Positions 18,523 to 26,789 of a stretch of 64,000 nucleotides of DNA are shown in pieces. Within the stretch, counting starts at the first letter, position 1. Each line of letters opens with the position of its first letter. The notes below the pieces were generated by a model. It searched no databases. It saw only the letters and a list, made by a program, of their open reading frames with translations, and had not been told where the DNA came from. The DNA comes from Rhodanobacter glycinis (GTDB lineage Bacteria > Pseudomonadota > Gammaproteobacteria > Xanthomonadales > Rhodanobacteraceae): contig NZ_RCZB01000004.1 in assembly GCF_006438785.1 (NCBI RefSeq), forward strand, positions 129,810 through 193,809. Direction: 5' to 3'. Made by a program: the position numbers and the translations under genes.

Positions 18523-19125
18523 ATGCGCGAAACCGCCGAGCGTGTCAGGGTGATCGAGAGCCGGGTCCTGTCTGACGATTGGTATCTCTTGAAGAAGACG
18601 GTGTTCGAGTTCCGCCGTGCTGACGGGTCATGGCAACGCCAGCAACGAGAAACCTACGACCGTGGCAACGGAGCGACCCTGTTGCTTTACCAGCCGCCCT
18701 CGCGACGCGTGGTCTTGACCCGCCAGTTCCGGTTCCCGGCCTTCGTCAACGGGCATGACGGCATGCTGGTCGAGGCACCCGCCGGTTTGCTCGATCAGGC
18801 CACCCCGGAGCAGCGAATTCGGGCCGAAGTGGAGGAAGAGACTGGCTATCGCGTTGGCGAGGTACGCAAGGTCTTCGAGGCATTCATGAGCCCGGGATCG
18901 GTTACTGAAAAGCTCTTCTTTTTCGTCGCCGAATACGATGCGGCATCGAAAGTGAGTGCAGGCGGAGGCATCGAGGCCGAAGGCGAGGACATCGAAGTGA
19001 TCGAGCTGCCGTTTGAAGAAGCGTTGGCGATGATTCGACGCGGCGACATCGTCGACGGCAAGACCATCATGTTGCTCCAGTACGCAGCGATGCATTTGTT
19101 CGACACGCCGGAGCGTGGGGCGTGA
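18523..19125 (+). CDS. nudK: NudK-like GDP-mannose pyrophosphatase (Nudix hydrolase)
   Basis: A 200-residue Nudix enzyme expected to split GDP-mannose (and similar nucleotide sugars) into GMP and mannose 1-phosphate. The Nudix segment AGLLDQATPEQRIRAEVEEE followed by TGY has the shortened spacing typical of NudK. The downstream signature FEAFMSPGSVTEKLFFFVAEY and the C-terminal EDIEVIELPFEEALAMIRRG are also NudK-specific. It overlaps the next gene by four bases (GTGA), so the two are co-translated, and it faces a DeoR-type repressor. Base composition matches that cassette rather than the surroundings. Confidence 0.88.
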   Translation: MRETAERVRVIESRVLSDDWYLLKKTVFEFRRADGSWQRQQRETYDRGNGATLLLYQPPSRRVVLTRQFRFPAFVNGHDGMLVEAPAGLLDQATPEQRIRAEVEEETGYRVGEVRKVFEAFMSPGSVTEKLFFFVAEYDAASKVSAGGGIEAEGEDIEVIELPFEEALAMIRRGDIVDGKTIMLLQYAAMHLFDTPERGA

Positions 19126-19490
19126 AGCCACAGCTGATACTTGTCGCGGGCCCGTATCGCAGCGGTACCGATGGCGATCAGGCAAAGATCGCACGCAATC
19201 TGCGGACCCTCGAGCAAGCGGCCCTCGCTGTATATCAGCGCGGCCATGTCCCGGTAATCGGTGAATGGCTGGCGTTGCCGTTGGCGCGCGAAGCTGACTC
19301 GTCGAGGCCGGGTGACGCCATCAGCGAGTCATTCCTCTACCCGGTAGCGCGGCGACTACTACGCTGTTGCGACGCGGTATTGCGGATCGATGGTGCTTCC
19401 AAGGGTGCGGACGACGATGTGCATCAGGCCAAAGAGCTGGGCCTGCCCGTCTACCATGCCTTGACCGATCTCCCGCTCGTTCCAGGCTAG
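19122..19490 (+). CDS. DUF4406 / nucleoside 2-deoxyribosyltransferase-like protein
   Basis: A 122-residue Rossmann-like protein. It begins PQLILVAGPYRSGTDGDQ, matching the nucleotide-binding start of the deoxyribosyltransferase/DUF4406 superfamily, and has CDAVLRIDGASKGADDDV, the typical acidic C-terminal motif. True family enzymes exchange or hydrolyse nucleoside bases. The GTG start sits inside the nudK stop (GTGA), a strong sign of functional coupling. Together with NudK it suggests a nucleotide-sugar or nucleoside salvage step under the divergent repressor (inference). Confidence 0.75.
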   Translation: MKPQLILVAGPYRSGTDGDQAKIARNLRTLEQAALAVYQRGHVPVIGEWLALPLAREADSSRPGDAISESFLYPVARRLLRCCDAVLRIDGASKGADDDVHQAKELGLPVYHALTDLPLVPG

Positions 19491-19554
19491 CGGATGGCAC
19501 CCGAGCATTCGCCATTCGGTATCGACGCCAATGTCGCAGCAGCGCGTGAAACGA

Positions 19555-19578
19555 AAAGGGCCGGTATGTTGACCGGCC
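19555..19578 (-). terminator. intrinsic terminator of phhA
   Basis: Read on the minus strand, GGCCGGT pairs with ACCGGCC around a six-base loop, followed by CTTTTCGTTTC. It lies about 30 bases beyond the phhA stop codon and also separates it from the convergent deoxyribosyltransferase-like gene. Confidence 0.75.
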
Positions 19579-19609
19579 TCGGCGAATCGACGTGAGACAG
19601 CCTGGAAGC

Positions 19610-20497
19610 TCAGGTATCCGCGCCCGTCGCCCAGCCTTCGCGATCGCCACGGGTGAATACGCGATCGTCATTCAGCACATCACCGGCGGCGTGCGCGGGC
19701 AATTCGTGCAGTTTCGCGTAGATCGGCGTGAAGTCCGGATGCGTCGCCTCGAACAATTGCTCGAAGCTGTCGATCACGAAGTAGGTCTGCTGGTAGGTGT
19801 CGATGCGGTAGCGTGTGCTCATCACGCGCTCAAGACCGAAGCCGATGCGGTTCGGCGATGGTGAATCCAGCGAGTAGATCGACTCGCCCTTGGAGCTGAC
19901 GATACCGGCGCCGTAGATGCGCATGCCTTCACCGGTGTTGATCAGGCCGAACTCCACCGTGTACCAGTACAGCCGCGTGAGGTTCATCAGCGCGTCGGGG
20001 CCGATCGCGAACGCCTTCATGCCGCCGCGGCCATAGGCCTGCATGTAGTCGGCGAATACCGGGTTGAGCAGCAGCGGCACGTGGCCGAACAGGTCATGGA
20101 ACAGGTCCGGCTCGCTGAGGTAGTCGAGCTGGTCGGGCTTGCGGATCCACCAGCTGACCGGGAAACGGCGGTTGGCCAGGTGATCGAAGAACACCTCGTC
20201 CGGCAACAGGCCTTCCACCGCGACCACTTCCCAGCCGGTGGCGGCGCCGAGCACCTTGTTCAATTCGGCGAATTTCGGAATGCCGCCGTCGCCCAGGCCA
20301 AAACGTTCCACGCCGGCCATGAACTCCTTGCAGGCGCGGCCGGGCAGCATTTCGCGCTGCCGTTTGAACAAGGTGTCCCAGACTTCGTGGTCGGTCTTGC
20401 TGTAGCTGGCCCACGGCTGCTCGACCACACCGGTGGCATACACCGGCACGTAACCGCGATCGGTCTGCTGGTGTTCGACTTTGCGCGGCGTATCCAT
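19610..20497 (-). CDS. phhA: phenylalanine 4-monooxygenase
   Basis: A 295-residue pterin-dependent hydroxylase converting phenylalanine to tyrosine in the cytosol. The non-haem iron triad is visible: His134 and His139 in DLFHDLFGHVPLL and Glu182 in YWYTVEFGL. It lacks the N-terminal ACT domain of animal enzymes, as usual in bacteria. CGGAG precedes the ATG. No pterin dehydratase (phhB) lies next to it. The Lrp/AsnC regulator is transcribed divergently and probably responds to aromatic amino acids. Confidence 0.95.
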   Translation of the reverse strand: MDTPRKVEHQQTDRGYVPVYATGVVEQPWASYSKTDHEVWDTLFKRQREMLPGRACKEFMAGVERFGLGDGGIPKFAELNKVLGAATGWEVVAVEGLLPDEVFFDHLANRRFPVSWWIRKPDQLDYLSEPDLFHDLFGHVPLLLNPVFADYMQAYGRGGMKAFAIGPDALMNLTRLYWYTVEFGLINTGEGMRIYGAGIVSSKGESIYSLDSPSPNRIGFGLERVMSTRYRIDTYQQTYFVIDSFEQLFEATHPDFTPIYAKLHELPAHAAGDVLNDDRVFTRGDREGWATGADT

Positions 20498-20639
20498 GGC
20501 GAGCTCCGAAGCGGGCGTGGCTGATCAGGCTGCAAGCTTACGGCGGTTTGCCTGCACGAAGCTTGTTTTATTGCCAAGGTTTGCGTCATGAATGCACTAT
20601 CATTGCGTATGTAATGAAAATATCGAAGGTTTGTTGCGC
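20498..20639. promoter_or_regulatory. divergent phhA / Lrp-type regulator control region
   Basis: This 142-base region is AT-rich compared with the flanking genes. Two similar motifs starting TTGCGT lie at 20581-20586 and 20603-20608, 22 bases (about two helical turns) apart, each followed by an ATGAATG/ATGTAATG-like sequence. They are plausible binding sites for the adjacent Lrp-family protein, but the motif is degenerate. Confidence 0.4.
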
Positions 20640-21116
20640 ATGACGACGCTCGACCGCACCGACCTGCGCCTGCTTGCCGTACTGCAGAGCGAGGGCCGCA
20701 TCACCAATGCCGAGCTGGCCGAGCGGGTCAGCCTGTCGCCTTCGGCATGCCTGCGCCGGCTGCAACGGCTCGAAGCGGACAAGATCATCACCGGCTACGC
20801 GGCGCAGATCGATCCGCTGGCGGTCGGCCTGGGCCTGCAGGCGTTCGTGCGGGTGCAGTTGAGCAAACACGAAGCGGAAGCGATCGAGCGCTTCGTCGAA
20901 CACGTCAACGGCTGGGACGAAGTGGTCGCCTGTCACGCGCTGACCGGCGACATGGATTACCTGCTACATGTCTATGTGGCCGACCTCAAGGATTTTTCGC
21001 GCTTCCTGCTCGATCATCTGTTGAACGCGGCCGGGGTCGCCGATGTCAATTCCAGCTTCGTGTTGCGCACGGTGAAACGCTCGCCGTCGCTGCCGCTGAG
21101 CCAGCTTGAGCGTTGA
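20640..21116 (+). CDS. Lrp/AsnC family transcriptional regulator
   Basis: A 158-residue amino-acid-responsive regulator. The N-terminal helix-turn-helix is TNAELAERVSLSPSACLRRLQRLEADKIITGYAA, and the C-terminal RAM effector domain includes VVACHALTGDMDYLLHVYVADL. ATG at 20640 gives the canonical N-terminus; the frame opens 16 codons earlier. Divergent placement from phhA suggests it activates phenylalanine catabolism and controls itself, as in related bacteria (inference from context). Confidence 0.9.
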   Translation: MTTLDRTDLRLLAVLQSEGRITNAELAERVSLSPSACLRRLQRLEADKIITGYAAQIDPLAVGLGLQAFVRVQLSKHEAEAIERFVEHVNGWDEVVACHALTGDMDYLLHVYVADLKDFSRFLLDHLLNAAGVADVNSSFVLRTVKRSPSLPLSQLER

Positions 21117-21156
21117 GCCGCGCGCTCGCACCAACTAACGCTAAACTAACCGACTG

Positions 21157-21987
21157 ATGAGTATCGACACCACCACTGTTCCCGAGCGTGACCTGTTGCG
21201 CCCGCTGCGTTACCTGTGGCGCGTGCCGCTGCTGCTGCTGCACATCCTGCTGGGCATCCTGCTGTGCTCGCTGATCCTGAGCTGGAACCAGCACGTGGTG
21301 ATGCAGAACGGCAAGGAGCCTTTCGCGCACCGGATGATCCGCTGGTGGTCGACCCAGCTGCTGCGCGTGTTCGGCATGCGCTCGGTGCGTTTCGGCGAGC
21401 CGCTGGCCGATCCGGTGCTGTTCGTCGCCAATCACACCTCGTGGATCGACATCGAGCTGCTGCACAGCCAGCGCGCCGCCTGTTTCGTGGCCAAGGCGGA
21501 GATCGCGCAGTGGCCGCTGGTCGGCTGGATGGCGGCGACCGGCGGCACCATCTTTCATCGCCGCGGCAGCAATCATTCGCTGTCCACGGTGATGCAGGTG
21601 ATGGTCGAGCGGCTGCGCGGCGGCCGTTCGGTGGCGGTGTTCCCCGAAGGAGGCACCGGCTATCACGGCGTGCTGAAAGTGTTCCACGCGCGCATCTTCC
21701 AGGCCGCGCTGGATGCCGAGGTGGCGGTGCAGCCGGTGGCGTTGCGCTTTGCCCGTGATGGCCGCCGGGTTCTCGATGCCGGCTTCCGCGAGGACGAGAG
21801 CTTCGTGCACAACATCGTGCGCCTGCTCGGCGAGGCGCCGGTGGATGCCGAAGTGCATTTTCTCGCGCCGGTGCCGGCCAGTCCGGATGCGCGCCGGCGC
21901 ATGGCCGAGCTGTCGCGCGAGCGCATCGGCGCGGCGCTGGAAGACACTGCACCGGAAAACGCTTCACAGGGTCAGCGCCGGCCATGA
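21157..21987 (+). CDS. PlsC-type 1-acylglycerol-3-phosphate acyltransferase
   Basis: A 276-residue membrane-associated acyltransferase. A hydrophobic N-terminal helix (about 24-43) is followed by the motifs of the family: NHTSWID (His-x4-Asp catalytic pair), the intermediate FHRRGS motif, and FPEGGTG. It acylates lysophosphatidic acid or a related lysolipid in phospholipid synthesis. Its stop overlaps the next start (ATGA), coupling it to an alpha/beta hydrolase. The chromosomal housekeeping plsC could be elsewhere, so the symbol is withheld. Confidence 0.87.
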   Translation: MSIDTTTVPERDLLRPLRYLWRVPLLLLHILLGILLCSLILSWNQHVVMQNGKEPFAHRMIRWWSTQLLRVFGMRSVRFGEPLADPVLFVANHTSWIDIELLHSQRAACFVAKAEIAQWPLVGWMAATGGTIFHRRGSNHSLSTVMQVMVERLRGGRSVAVFPEGGTGYHGVLKVFHARIFQAALDAEVAVQPVALRFARDGRRVLDAGFREDESFVHNIVRLLGEAPVDAEVHFLAPVPASPDARRRMAELSRERIGAALEDTAPENASQGQRRP

Positions 21988-23003
21988 GCCTGCCGTACGG
22001 AAAGGATTTCCGTCCGCCCTGGCCGCTGCGCAATGGCCACATCCAGACCATGCTGTCCTCCAGTGGCGTGCGCCGCGTGCTGCTGCCGCGCGCGGCAAAA
22101 ACCGTGCTGCAGGGTGCCGAGCCGGTGGTGGTCGACGGCGGTGGCGGCGTGCGCCTCACCGGCGCCTATACCGCGCAGAAAACCCGGTCGCAGGCGCGTG
22201 GCCTGGCCGTACTGTTCCATGGCTGGGAAGGCAGCGTCGATTCCACCTACGTACTGCAGACCGGCAGCCGGCTGCTCGCCGACGGCTGGGACATCTTCCG
22301 GCTGAACTTCCGCGACCACGGCGACAGTCACGGCCTCAACGAGGCGCTGTTCCATTCCTGCCGCATCGACGAGGTGATACATGCGCTGGGTGATATCGCG
22401 CAACGCTGGCCGGCCCGCCCGATCGCGCTGGCCGGGTTTTCGCTGGGCGGCAACTTCGCGCTGCGCGCCGCGCTGCAGACCTCGCGCGTGGGCATCCCGC
22501 TCAGCTACGTGCTGGCGGTGTGCCCGATCATCGATCCGGGCGAAGGCCTGTTTTCGCTGGAGGAAACCGCACCATGGTTCTACCAGGCGTATTTCATGCG
22601 CAAGTGGCGGCACTCGCTGCAGGCCAAGCAGAAGGCGTTTCCGCAGCACCAGTATTTCGAGATGTCCGAACTGAACCAGCATCTGCGCGGGCTGACCGAG
22701 GCGATGGTGCTGCGGCACACCGACTTCCCGTCGCTGCAGCAGTATCTGGACGGCTATTCGGTGGCTGGTGATGCGCTGCTGGCGATGCAGATTCCCGCCA
22801 CCATCCTCACCGCGCGCGACGACCCGGTGATTCCGGTCGACGCGTTCGAGAAACTCGAACTGCCGCCGAACGTCGAGCTCGACATCGCCGACTTCGGCGG
22901 CCACTGCGGTTTCATCCGCGGCTACGGCATGACCAGCTTCACCGACGACTACATCGCGGCGCGCTTCAATGCGCTGGTGGACGAGGTCGTGCCGACAACC
23001 TGA
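21984..23003 (+). CDS. YheT-family alpha/beta hydrolase
   Basis: A 339-residue hydrolase with the YheT-type N-terminus FRPPWPLRNGHIQTM. The nucleophile elbow is ALAGFSLGGNFALRAAL, the acidic residue lies in TARDDPVIPV, and the histidine in DFGGHCGF near residue 306. Related bacterial and yeast proteins hydrolyse short-chain or ethanol esters. It starts within the stop of the acyltransferase (ATGA), so the pair probably acts together in lipid or ester metabolism. It converges with the dioxygenase gene, six bases away. Confidence 0.87.
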   Translation: MSLPYGKDFRPPWPLRNGHIQTMLSSSGVRRVLLPRAAKTVLQGAEPVVVDGGGGVRLTGAYTAQKTRSQARGLAVLFHGWEGSVDSTYVLQTGSRLLADGWDIFRLNFRDHGDSHGLNEALFHSCRIDEVIHALGDIAQRWPARPIALAGFSLGGNFALRAALQTSRVGIPLSYVLAVCPIIDPGEGLFSLEETAPWFYQAYFMRKWRHSLQAKQKAFPQHQYFEMSELNQHLRGLTEAMVLRHTDFPSLQQYLDGYSVAGDALLAMQIPATILTARDDPVIPVDAFEKLELPPNVELDIADFGGHCGFIRGYGMTSFTDDYIAARFNALVDEVVPTT

Positions 23004-23009
23004 GCGCGG

Positions 23010-23624
23010 TCAGAACACCGGGCCAGACATACGCTGCCGCATCCAGCAGGCGATGCTCATGCGATCGCGCGTGGCCGGCAGCACTTCATGCTCGAACTGC
23101 GCCGAGAGAAATAGCAGCAGGTTGCCCGCGTGCGGATAGATGTCACGGTGCGAACCACCATCCAGATACAGCCGCAGTGCACCGCCATCGGCTTCCTGCC
23201 AGCCTTCGTTGAGGTAGAACACCGCCGACACCACCCGCGCATCGCTGTCGCGCAGGCGGTCGATATGACGCGTGTAACCGGCGCCCGGCGGATACACCGC
23301 ATAGTGCGATTCGCATTCGACCAGGCCCAGCATCAGCTCGCGGTTTAGTGCAATCCGCAACGCGTCGAGGCGATCTGTAAATACCTGCTGGGGTGCGCTC
23401 CTCGTTCCGGTCTGGAACCAGTGCGTGCTGTCGCCGCGCAATGGCGTGGCGGTACGCGCGGCACCCACCCGCGCCGGCGTCAGCTGTTGTGCCTCGTGCA
23501 TGGCGCGGCATTCGGCCGCCAGTGCTTGCGTCTGCGCGGACGACAGCAGATCCGGCACCACGCACCAACCGTCGATGGCCAGCGCGTTCGTCACGCTGCT
23601 GAATTCATTTGAGCCGGTATTCAT
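23010..23624 (-). CDS. 2-oxoglutarate/Fe(II)-dependent dioxygenase (prolyl 4-hydroxylase-like)
   Basis: A 204-residue double-stranded beta-helix oxygenase. The iron ligands are His120 and Asp122 in TRHIDR and His179 in FEHEVL; Arg188 in RDRMS would bind the 2-oxoglutarate carboxylate. The pattern resembles EGL-9/SM-20 type prolyl hydroxylases, whose bacterial members modify a protein such as EF-Tu. Substrate identity is inference. It is followed downstream by a DUF3820 gene in the opposite reading order, so no operon is evident. Confidence 0.85.
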   Translation of the reverse strand: MNTGSNEFSSVTNALAIDGWCVVPDLLSSAQTQALAAECRAMHEAQQLTPARVGAARTATPLRGDSTHWFQTGTRSAPQQVFTDRLDALRIALNRELMLGLVECESHYAVYPPGAGYTRHIDRLRDSDARVVSAVFYLNEGWQEADGGALRLYLDGGSHRDIYPHAGNLLLFLSAQFEHEVLPATRDRMSIACWMRQRMSGPVF

Positions 23625-23654
23625 CGAGCGCCAGTGTAACCACGCATGGCCGCG

Positions 23655-23867
23655 CTAGCGCTTGCGCAACGGATCCAGCAGCGATGACAGCCCGTTGTGA
23701 TCCAGCTCCAGCATCAGCGCCAGCAGCCGGCCCAGCTCGCCATTCGGAAAGCCCTTGCGCGCGAACCATGCGAGATACGCGCCGGGCAGGTCGGCGATCA
23801 ACCGGCCCTGATACTTGCCATACGGCATGCGCACGCTCACCAGCTTCGGCAGGTCTTCCGCTTCCAT
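23655..23867 (-). CDS. DUF3820 family small protein
   Basis: A 70-residue protein containing the DUF3820 core VRMPYGKYQGRLIADLPGAYLAWFARKGFPNGELGRLL. Pfam relatives are described as putative quorum-sensing-regulated factors, without a proven activity. ATG at 23867 fits the domain boundary; a TTG seven codons upstream is an alternative. It lies immediately upstream (minus strand) of the dioxygenase with 30 bases between them, so the two may share a transcript. The 231 bases before it (to 24098) hold no convincing gene. Confidence 0.75.
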   Translation of the reverse strand: MEAEDLPKLVSVRMPYGKYQGRLIADLPGAYLAWFARKGFPNGELGRLLALMLELDHNGLSSLLDPLRKR

Positions 23868-24098
23868 CAATCGCGATCCCGTCCGCAAAAATTTGGACAG
23901 TGCATGGTGAGTCTGATTGCCGTACAGATCGCGAGGGATGGGCCGTGACAGCCGCTTTCTGAAGACGGATAGCGACCCCGCGATGCAACGGGGTCATGTT
24001 TCGCCTGGGTTCTGGCGCGAACGGGCCCTTCCGCTCTTGCCATCCAGGTACGCCGCGAGCTGAGGCCGCTCCATTTTTCGGACACGTTGATTAAGCAC

Positions 24099-24911
24099 TC
24101 ACGGCTTCACAAACCGCAACGTCATCCGATCCGACTCGCCGATCGCCTTCATCTTCGCGTGCTCGCTGTCAGGCCCGGCCAGATCCGGCGGCAGGCGGTG
24201 CACATTGATGTCTTCCGGATCGGTGGGGTTGGCGTTGATCTGCGACACGCCGGCCACGCGGAAGCCGGTCTTGAGCGCGAGCGCGATCAGGTAATCCTCG
24301 GGCAGGCGGTGCAGCGCCTTGGCGCTGTCCACGGCATCGGCGAACGGTTTGGCACGGTGTTCGGTGACGCCGAACACGCCGCCGGGTTTGAGCACGTGGA
24401 ACGCGGCCTGGAATACGGCGTCGAGGGTGGCCGGGCTGTGGTTGAGCCAGTCATGCGTGTTGCGGAAGGTGAGCACCATGTCGGCGGAGTTGTCGGCACC
24501 GAGGTTCACCTGGAACGGCGGTGCGAACGGGATGATTTTCGCGATGTGTCCGTACACCGCCGGATCGGCCTTGAGCTTGGCGCTGAATTTTGCGGCCGTC
24601 GCCGGCGCGGCCTCGATCAGGTGTCCGTGCGCATAGAGGAACGGCGCGAGGATTTCGGTGTACCAGCCACCGCCGGGCGACAGCTCGATCACCGTCATGT
24701 CCGGCTTGATGCCGAAGAATTGCAGGGTCTCGACCGGGTGGCGATATTGATCGCGTGCCTGGTTGGCAGGTGAGCGCCAGTGGCCGTTCACCGCCTGCTG
24801 CAGCGTCGCGGTGGTGCTGTCGGGTGCGGTGGCAGGCGCGGCGCTGGCGACGGCGGGGAGCAGCAACGTCACGATCAGCGGGATGAGCAGCTTGCAGGTG
24901 CGAGGAGACAT
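24099..24911 (-). CDS. exported class I SAM-dependent methyltransferase-like protein
   Basis: A 270-residue protein with a clear signal peptide (positively charged start, hydrophobic LLIPLIVTLLLPAVASA) preceding a class I methyltransferase fold. Motif I is VIELSPGGGWYTEIL, the acidic residue of motif II is at LIEAAP, and ADMVLTFRNTHDW and FHVLKPGGVFGVTEHR follow. GGAGG eight bases before ATG 24911 fixes the start ten codons inside the open frame. An exported methyltransferase is odd because SAM is not expected in the periplasm; it may have lost catalysis or bind another ligand. Confidence 0.82.
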   Translation of the reverse strand: MSPRTCKLLIPLIVTLLLPAVASAAPATAPDSTTATLQQAVNGHWRSPANQARDQYRHPVETLQFFGIKPDMTVIELSPGGGWYTEILAPFLYAHGHLIEAAPATAAKFSAKLKADPAVYGHIAKIIPFAPPFQVNLGADNSADMVLTFRNTHDWLNHSPATLDAVFQAAFHVLKPGGVFGVTEHRAKPFADAVDSAKALHRLPEDYLIALALKTGFRVAGVSQINANPTDPEDINVHRLPPDLAGPDSEHAKMKAIGESDRMTLRFVKP

Positions 24912-25030
24912 GGTGCGACCCTCCTGACGATGGGCGTTCAAGACTACGCCGAAACAGGGCGCCTATTCATCCCGGAGGAGCGAAGTCCACTGCAGTGCGA
25001 AGAAAGGCGCACCCTGACCGTGGCTTACTT

Positions 25031-25155
25031 GTGGGAGCGACTTCAGTCGCGACTGCGTAGCAGTGCGCTGCGCCGCCCGGTCATGCATCAAGCAGCTGGA
25101 GCCCCGAGATGCTGCAGGCCGCTGTTGCGGCCATCGCGACTGAAGTCGCTCCCAC
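25031..25155. repeat. inverted pair of REP-like elements (BIME-like)
   Basis: A 22-base sequence beginning GTGGGAGCGACTTCAG occurs at 25031-25052 and, inverted and identical, at 25134-25155, with 81 bases between. Each copy contains its own small palindrome GCGACT/AGTCGC. The six bases before each copy are also near-identical (TTACTT and TTACGT). A third copy is at 38443. This is the organisation of REP sequences mobilised by REP-associated tyrosine transposases. The pair sits between converging transcripts' ends at the methyltransferase and phosphodiesterase genes. Confidence 0.85.
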
Positions 25156-25212
25156 ACGTAAACGGGCATCTCGGCGACGAGCAGAAGCTTGTTCAGACCG
25201 AAGTCGCCGAAC

Positions 25213-26709
25213 TCACGGCCTGTCCCACACCAGCTCCGGCAGCGTCGGCGTGTGCAGCGTCCGGACGGCCTGCAAGCGCTGCGCTGAGAGTCCCAGCGCA
25301 GCGAGCATGGTCGGCGCCAGCTGGGTGGTGCTGACCGGCATCGTCAGACTCTGGCCGCGCCGCGGCAGCTGCGGATTGCTGAGCAGCAGGGCCACGTGTG
25401 TATCGTCATCATCGAAGCCGCCGTGTTCGGCCAGCTTGCGGTCGTCGGGTTTGCCGTAGATGACTCCCGGCTGCGGCATCACCACCAGGTCGGGGGTGCG
25501 TGGGTCGTTGCCGCCCGCGCCGAAATAGCGGGCCACGTCGGCACCGGCGATGACCTTGCGGATGCCCAGCGATGCGGGGGCGGCGCGCAGTGCGGCGGCC
25601 ACGCGCGCGGCTTCGGCGCGATCGTGCAGCCACACCAGCGCGCCCTGATCGGCGGTGAGCTGCGCCAGCCCGTGCGGCGCGGCGGCGGCGACGGTTTGTG
25701 CCAGCGCCTTCTTCTCGATGTGCCGCAACAGGCGCTGGTCGATCGGTGCATTGCCGTGCTTGGCGGTCACCACGAACAGGGTCGAGTCGAGCAGCCCGTG
25801 CTGCTGCAGCGCCTGCCGCATGCGACCGAGCAAAGTGTCGCAGTGGGCCAGCGCATCCGTCAGCCCGGGCGTGGGCGCACCGCGGGCGTCGGCATAGCCG
25901 GCCAGCTTCTGGGCCACGTTGACTGCCTGCATGTTCATGCCGAACAGGGTCGGTACCGGCGCACGCCCGGCATGATCGTGGGTCCAGCCATCGATCTGGT
26001 TGAGCAGTGCGTCGGCCTTCAGGCTGTCGTAGCGTTCGGTACGCTGGATCGAGCCGGTGATGTGATCGTGCGGGGCTGCCGTGCTGCCCTCGTAGTCGCC
26101 GCCGATCTCCGGCGTGTACAAGTCGTCGATGCCGTGGCCGTCCGGGCCGTCGAGGATTTCGTAGACGGGGTGCTTGTCGATCCATGCCGTATGTCCGCCG
26201 GCGTCATGCACGACGTTGAACACGGTGTTGGTGCGCAGGTAATCGTGCGGGTACACCGGCGTGCATGATCCCGGCCGGTGCGGCAGACGCGCGGGGTCGA
26301 GCGTACGCCGGTCGCGGCCGTCGGCGGCCTCGTCGAAGGCCACCCGGGTACCCTGCCGGCCAAGCTTGCAATCGGCCTCGGAGCTGGCCAGATCGCGGTC
26401 ATAGCTGACGTCGAAATACACGCCGGTGACCGCCGGCGTGCCGCCGGTCATCATGCCGAGCAGGCCGGGAAAGGAGTCCGCCGGCACGGCGGCATGCGCA
26501 TCGGTGTACTGCACGCCGTCGGCCGCCAGGGTTGCCAGCGTCGAGTGCTGATGCGCCGCCAGATAATGTTGCAGGTCGGTCGCGTGCAGGCCGTCGATGC
26601 TGATCACCAGCACGTGGCGGATCGCGGGTCCGCGGCCCGCGGCGTGCGCCGGCGCAGCCAGCCACAGGATCACGCCGACGGCAGCCAGCGCGGCAAGCAG
26701 GTTTTTCAT
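25213..26709 (-). CDS. exported alkaline-phosphatase-superfamily phosphodiesterase
   Basis: A 498-residue periplasmic metal-dependent hydrolase of the type I phosphodiesterase/nucleotide pyrophosphatase group. A signal peptide (ending APAHAAG) is followed by the first metal site VISIDGLH, the nucleophile region PADSFPGLLGMMTGG (Ser where many have Thr), and late metal-binding motifs VVTAKHGN and EHGGFDDDDTHVALLL. The open frame runs upstream into the receptor gene; ATG 26709 with the signal peptide is the real start. It lies 80 bases downstream of a TonB-dependent receptor on the same strand, suggesting scavenging of a phosphate-containing compound. Confidence 0.87.
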   Translation of the reverse strand: MKNLLAALAAVGVILWLAAPAHAAGRGPAIRHVLVISIDGLHATDLQHYLAAHQHSTLATLAADGVQYTDAHAAVPADSFPGLLGMMTGGTPAVTGVYFDVSYDRDLASSEADCKLGRQGTRVAFDEAADGRDRRTLDPARLPHRPGSCTPVYPHDYLRTNTVFNVVHDAGGHTAWIDKHPVYEILDGPDGHGIDDLYTPEIGGDYEGSTAAPHDHITGSIQRTERYDSLKADALLNQIDGWTHDHAGRAPVPTLFGMNMQAVNVAQKLAGYADARGAPTPGLTDALAHCDTLLGRMRQALQQHGLLDSTLFVVTAKHGNAPIDQRLLRHIEKKALAQTVAAAAPHGLAQLTADQGALVWLHDRAEAARVAAALRAAPASLGIRKVIAGADVARYFGAGGNDPRTPDLVVMPQPGVIYGKPDDRKLAEHGGFDDDDTHVALLLSNPQLPRRGQSLTMPVSTTQLAPTMLAALGLSAQRLQAVRTLHTPTLPELVWDRP

Positions 26710-26789
26710 CGGGGAAATCCGTCGGGTACGTGCGGACGCAGGGTCGCCGCGCGATCCGCCGTGGGGGGCAGGCCGCGCGGCGGGTGCAC

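Noticed and set aside
23868..24098. Possible remnant of a gene or insertion sequence before the DUF3820 gene (sequence with TTTTTCGGACACG and AAATTTGGACAG near its ends).
   Set aside because: The two similar ends are not proper inverted repeats and no transposase-like translation is visible.
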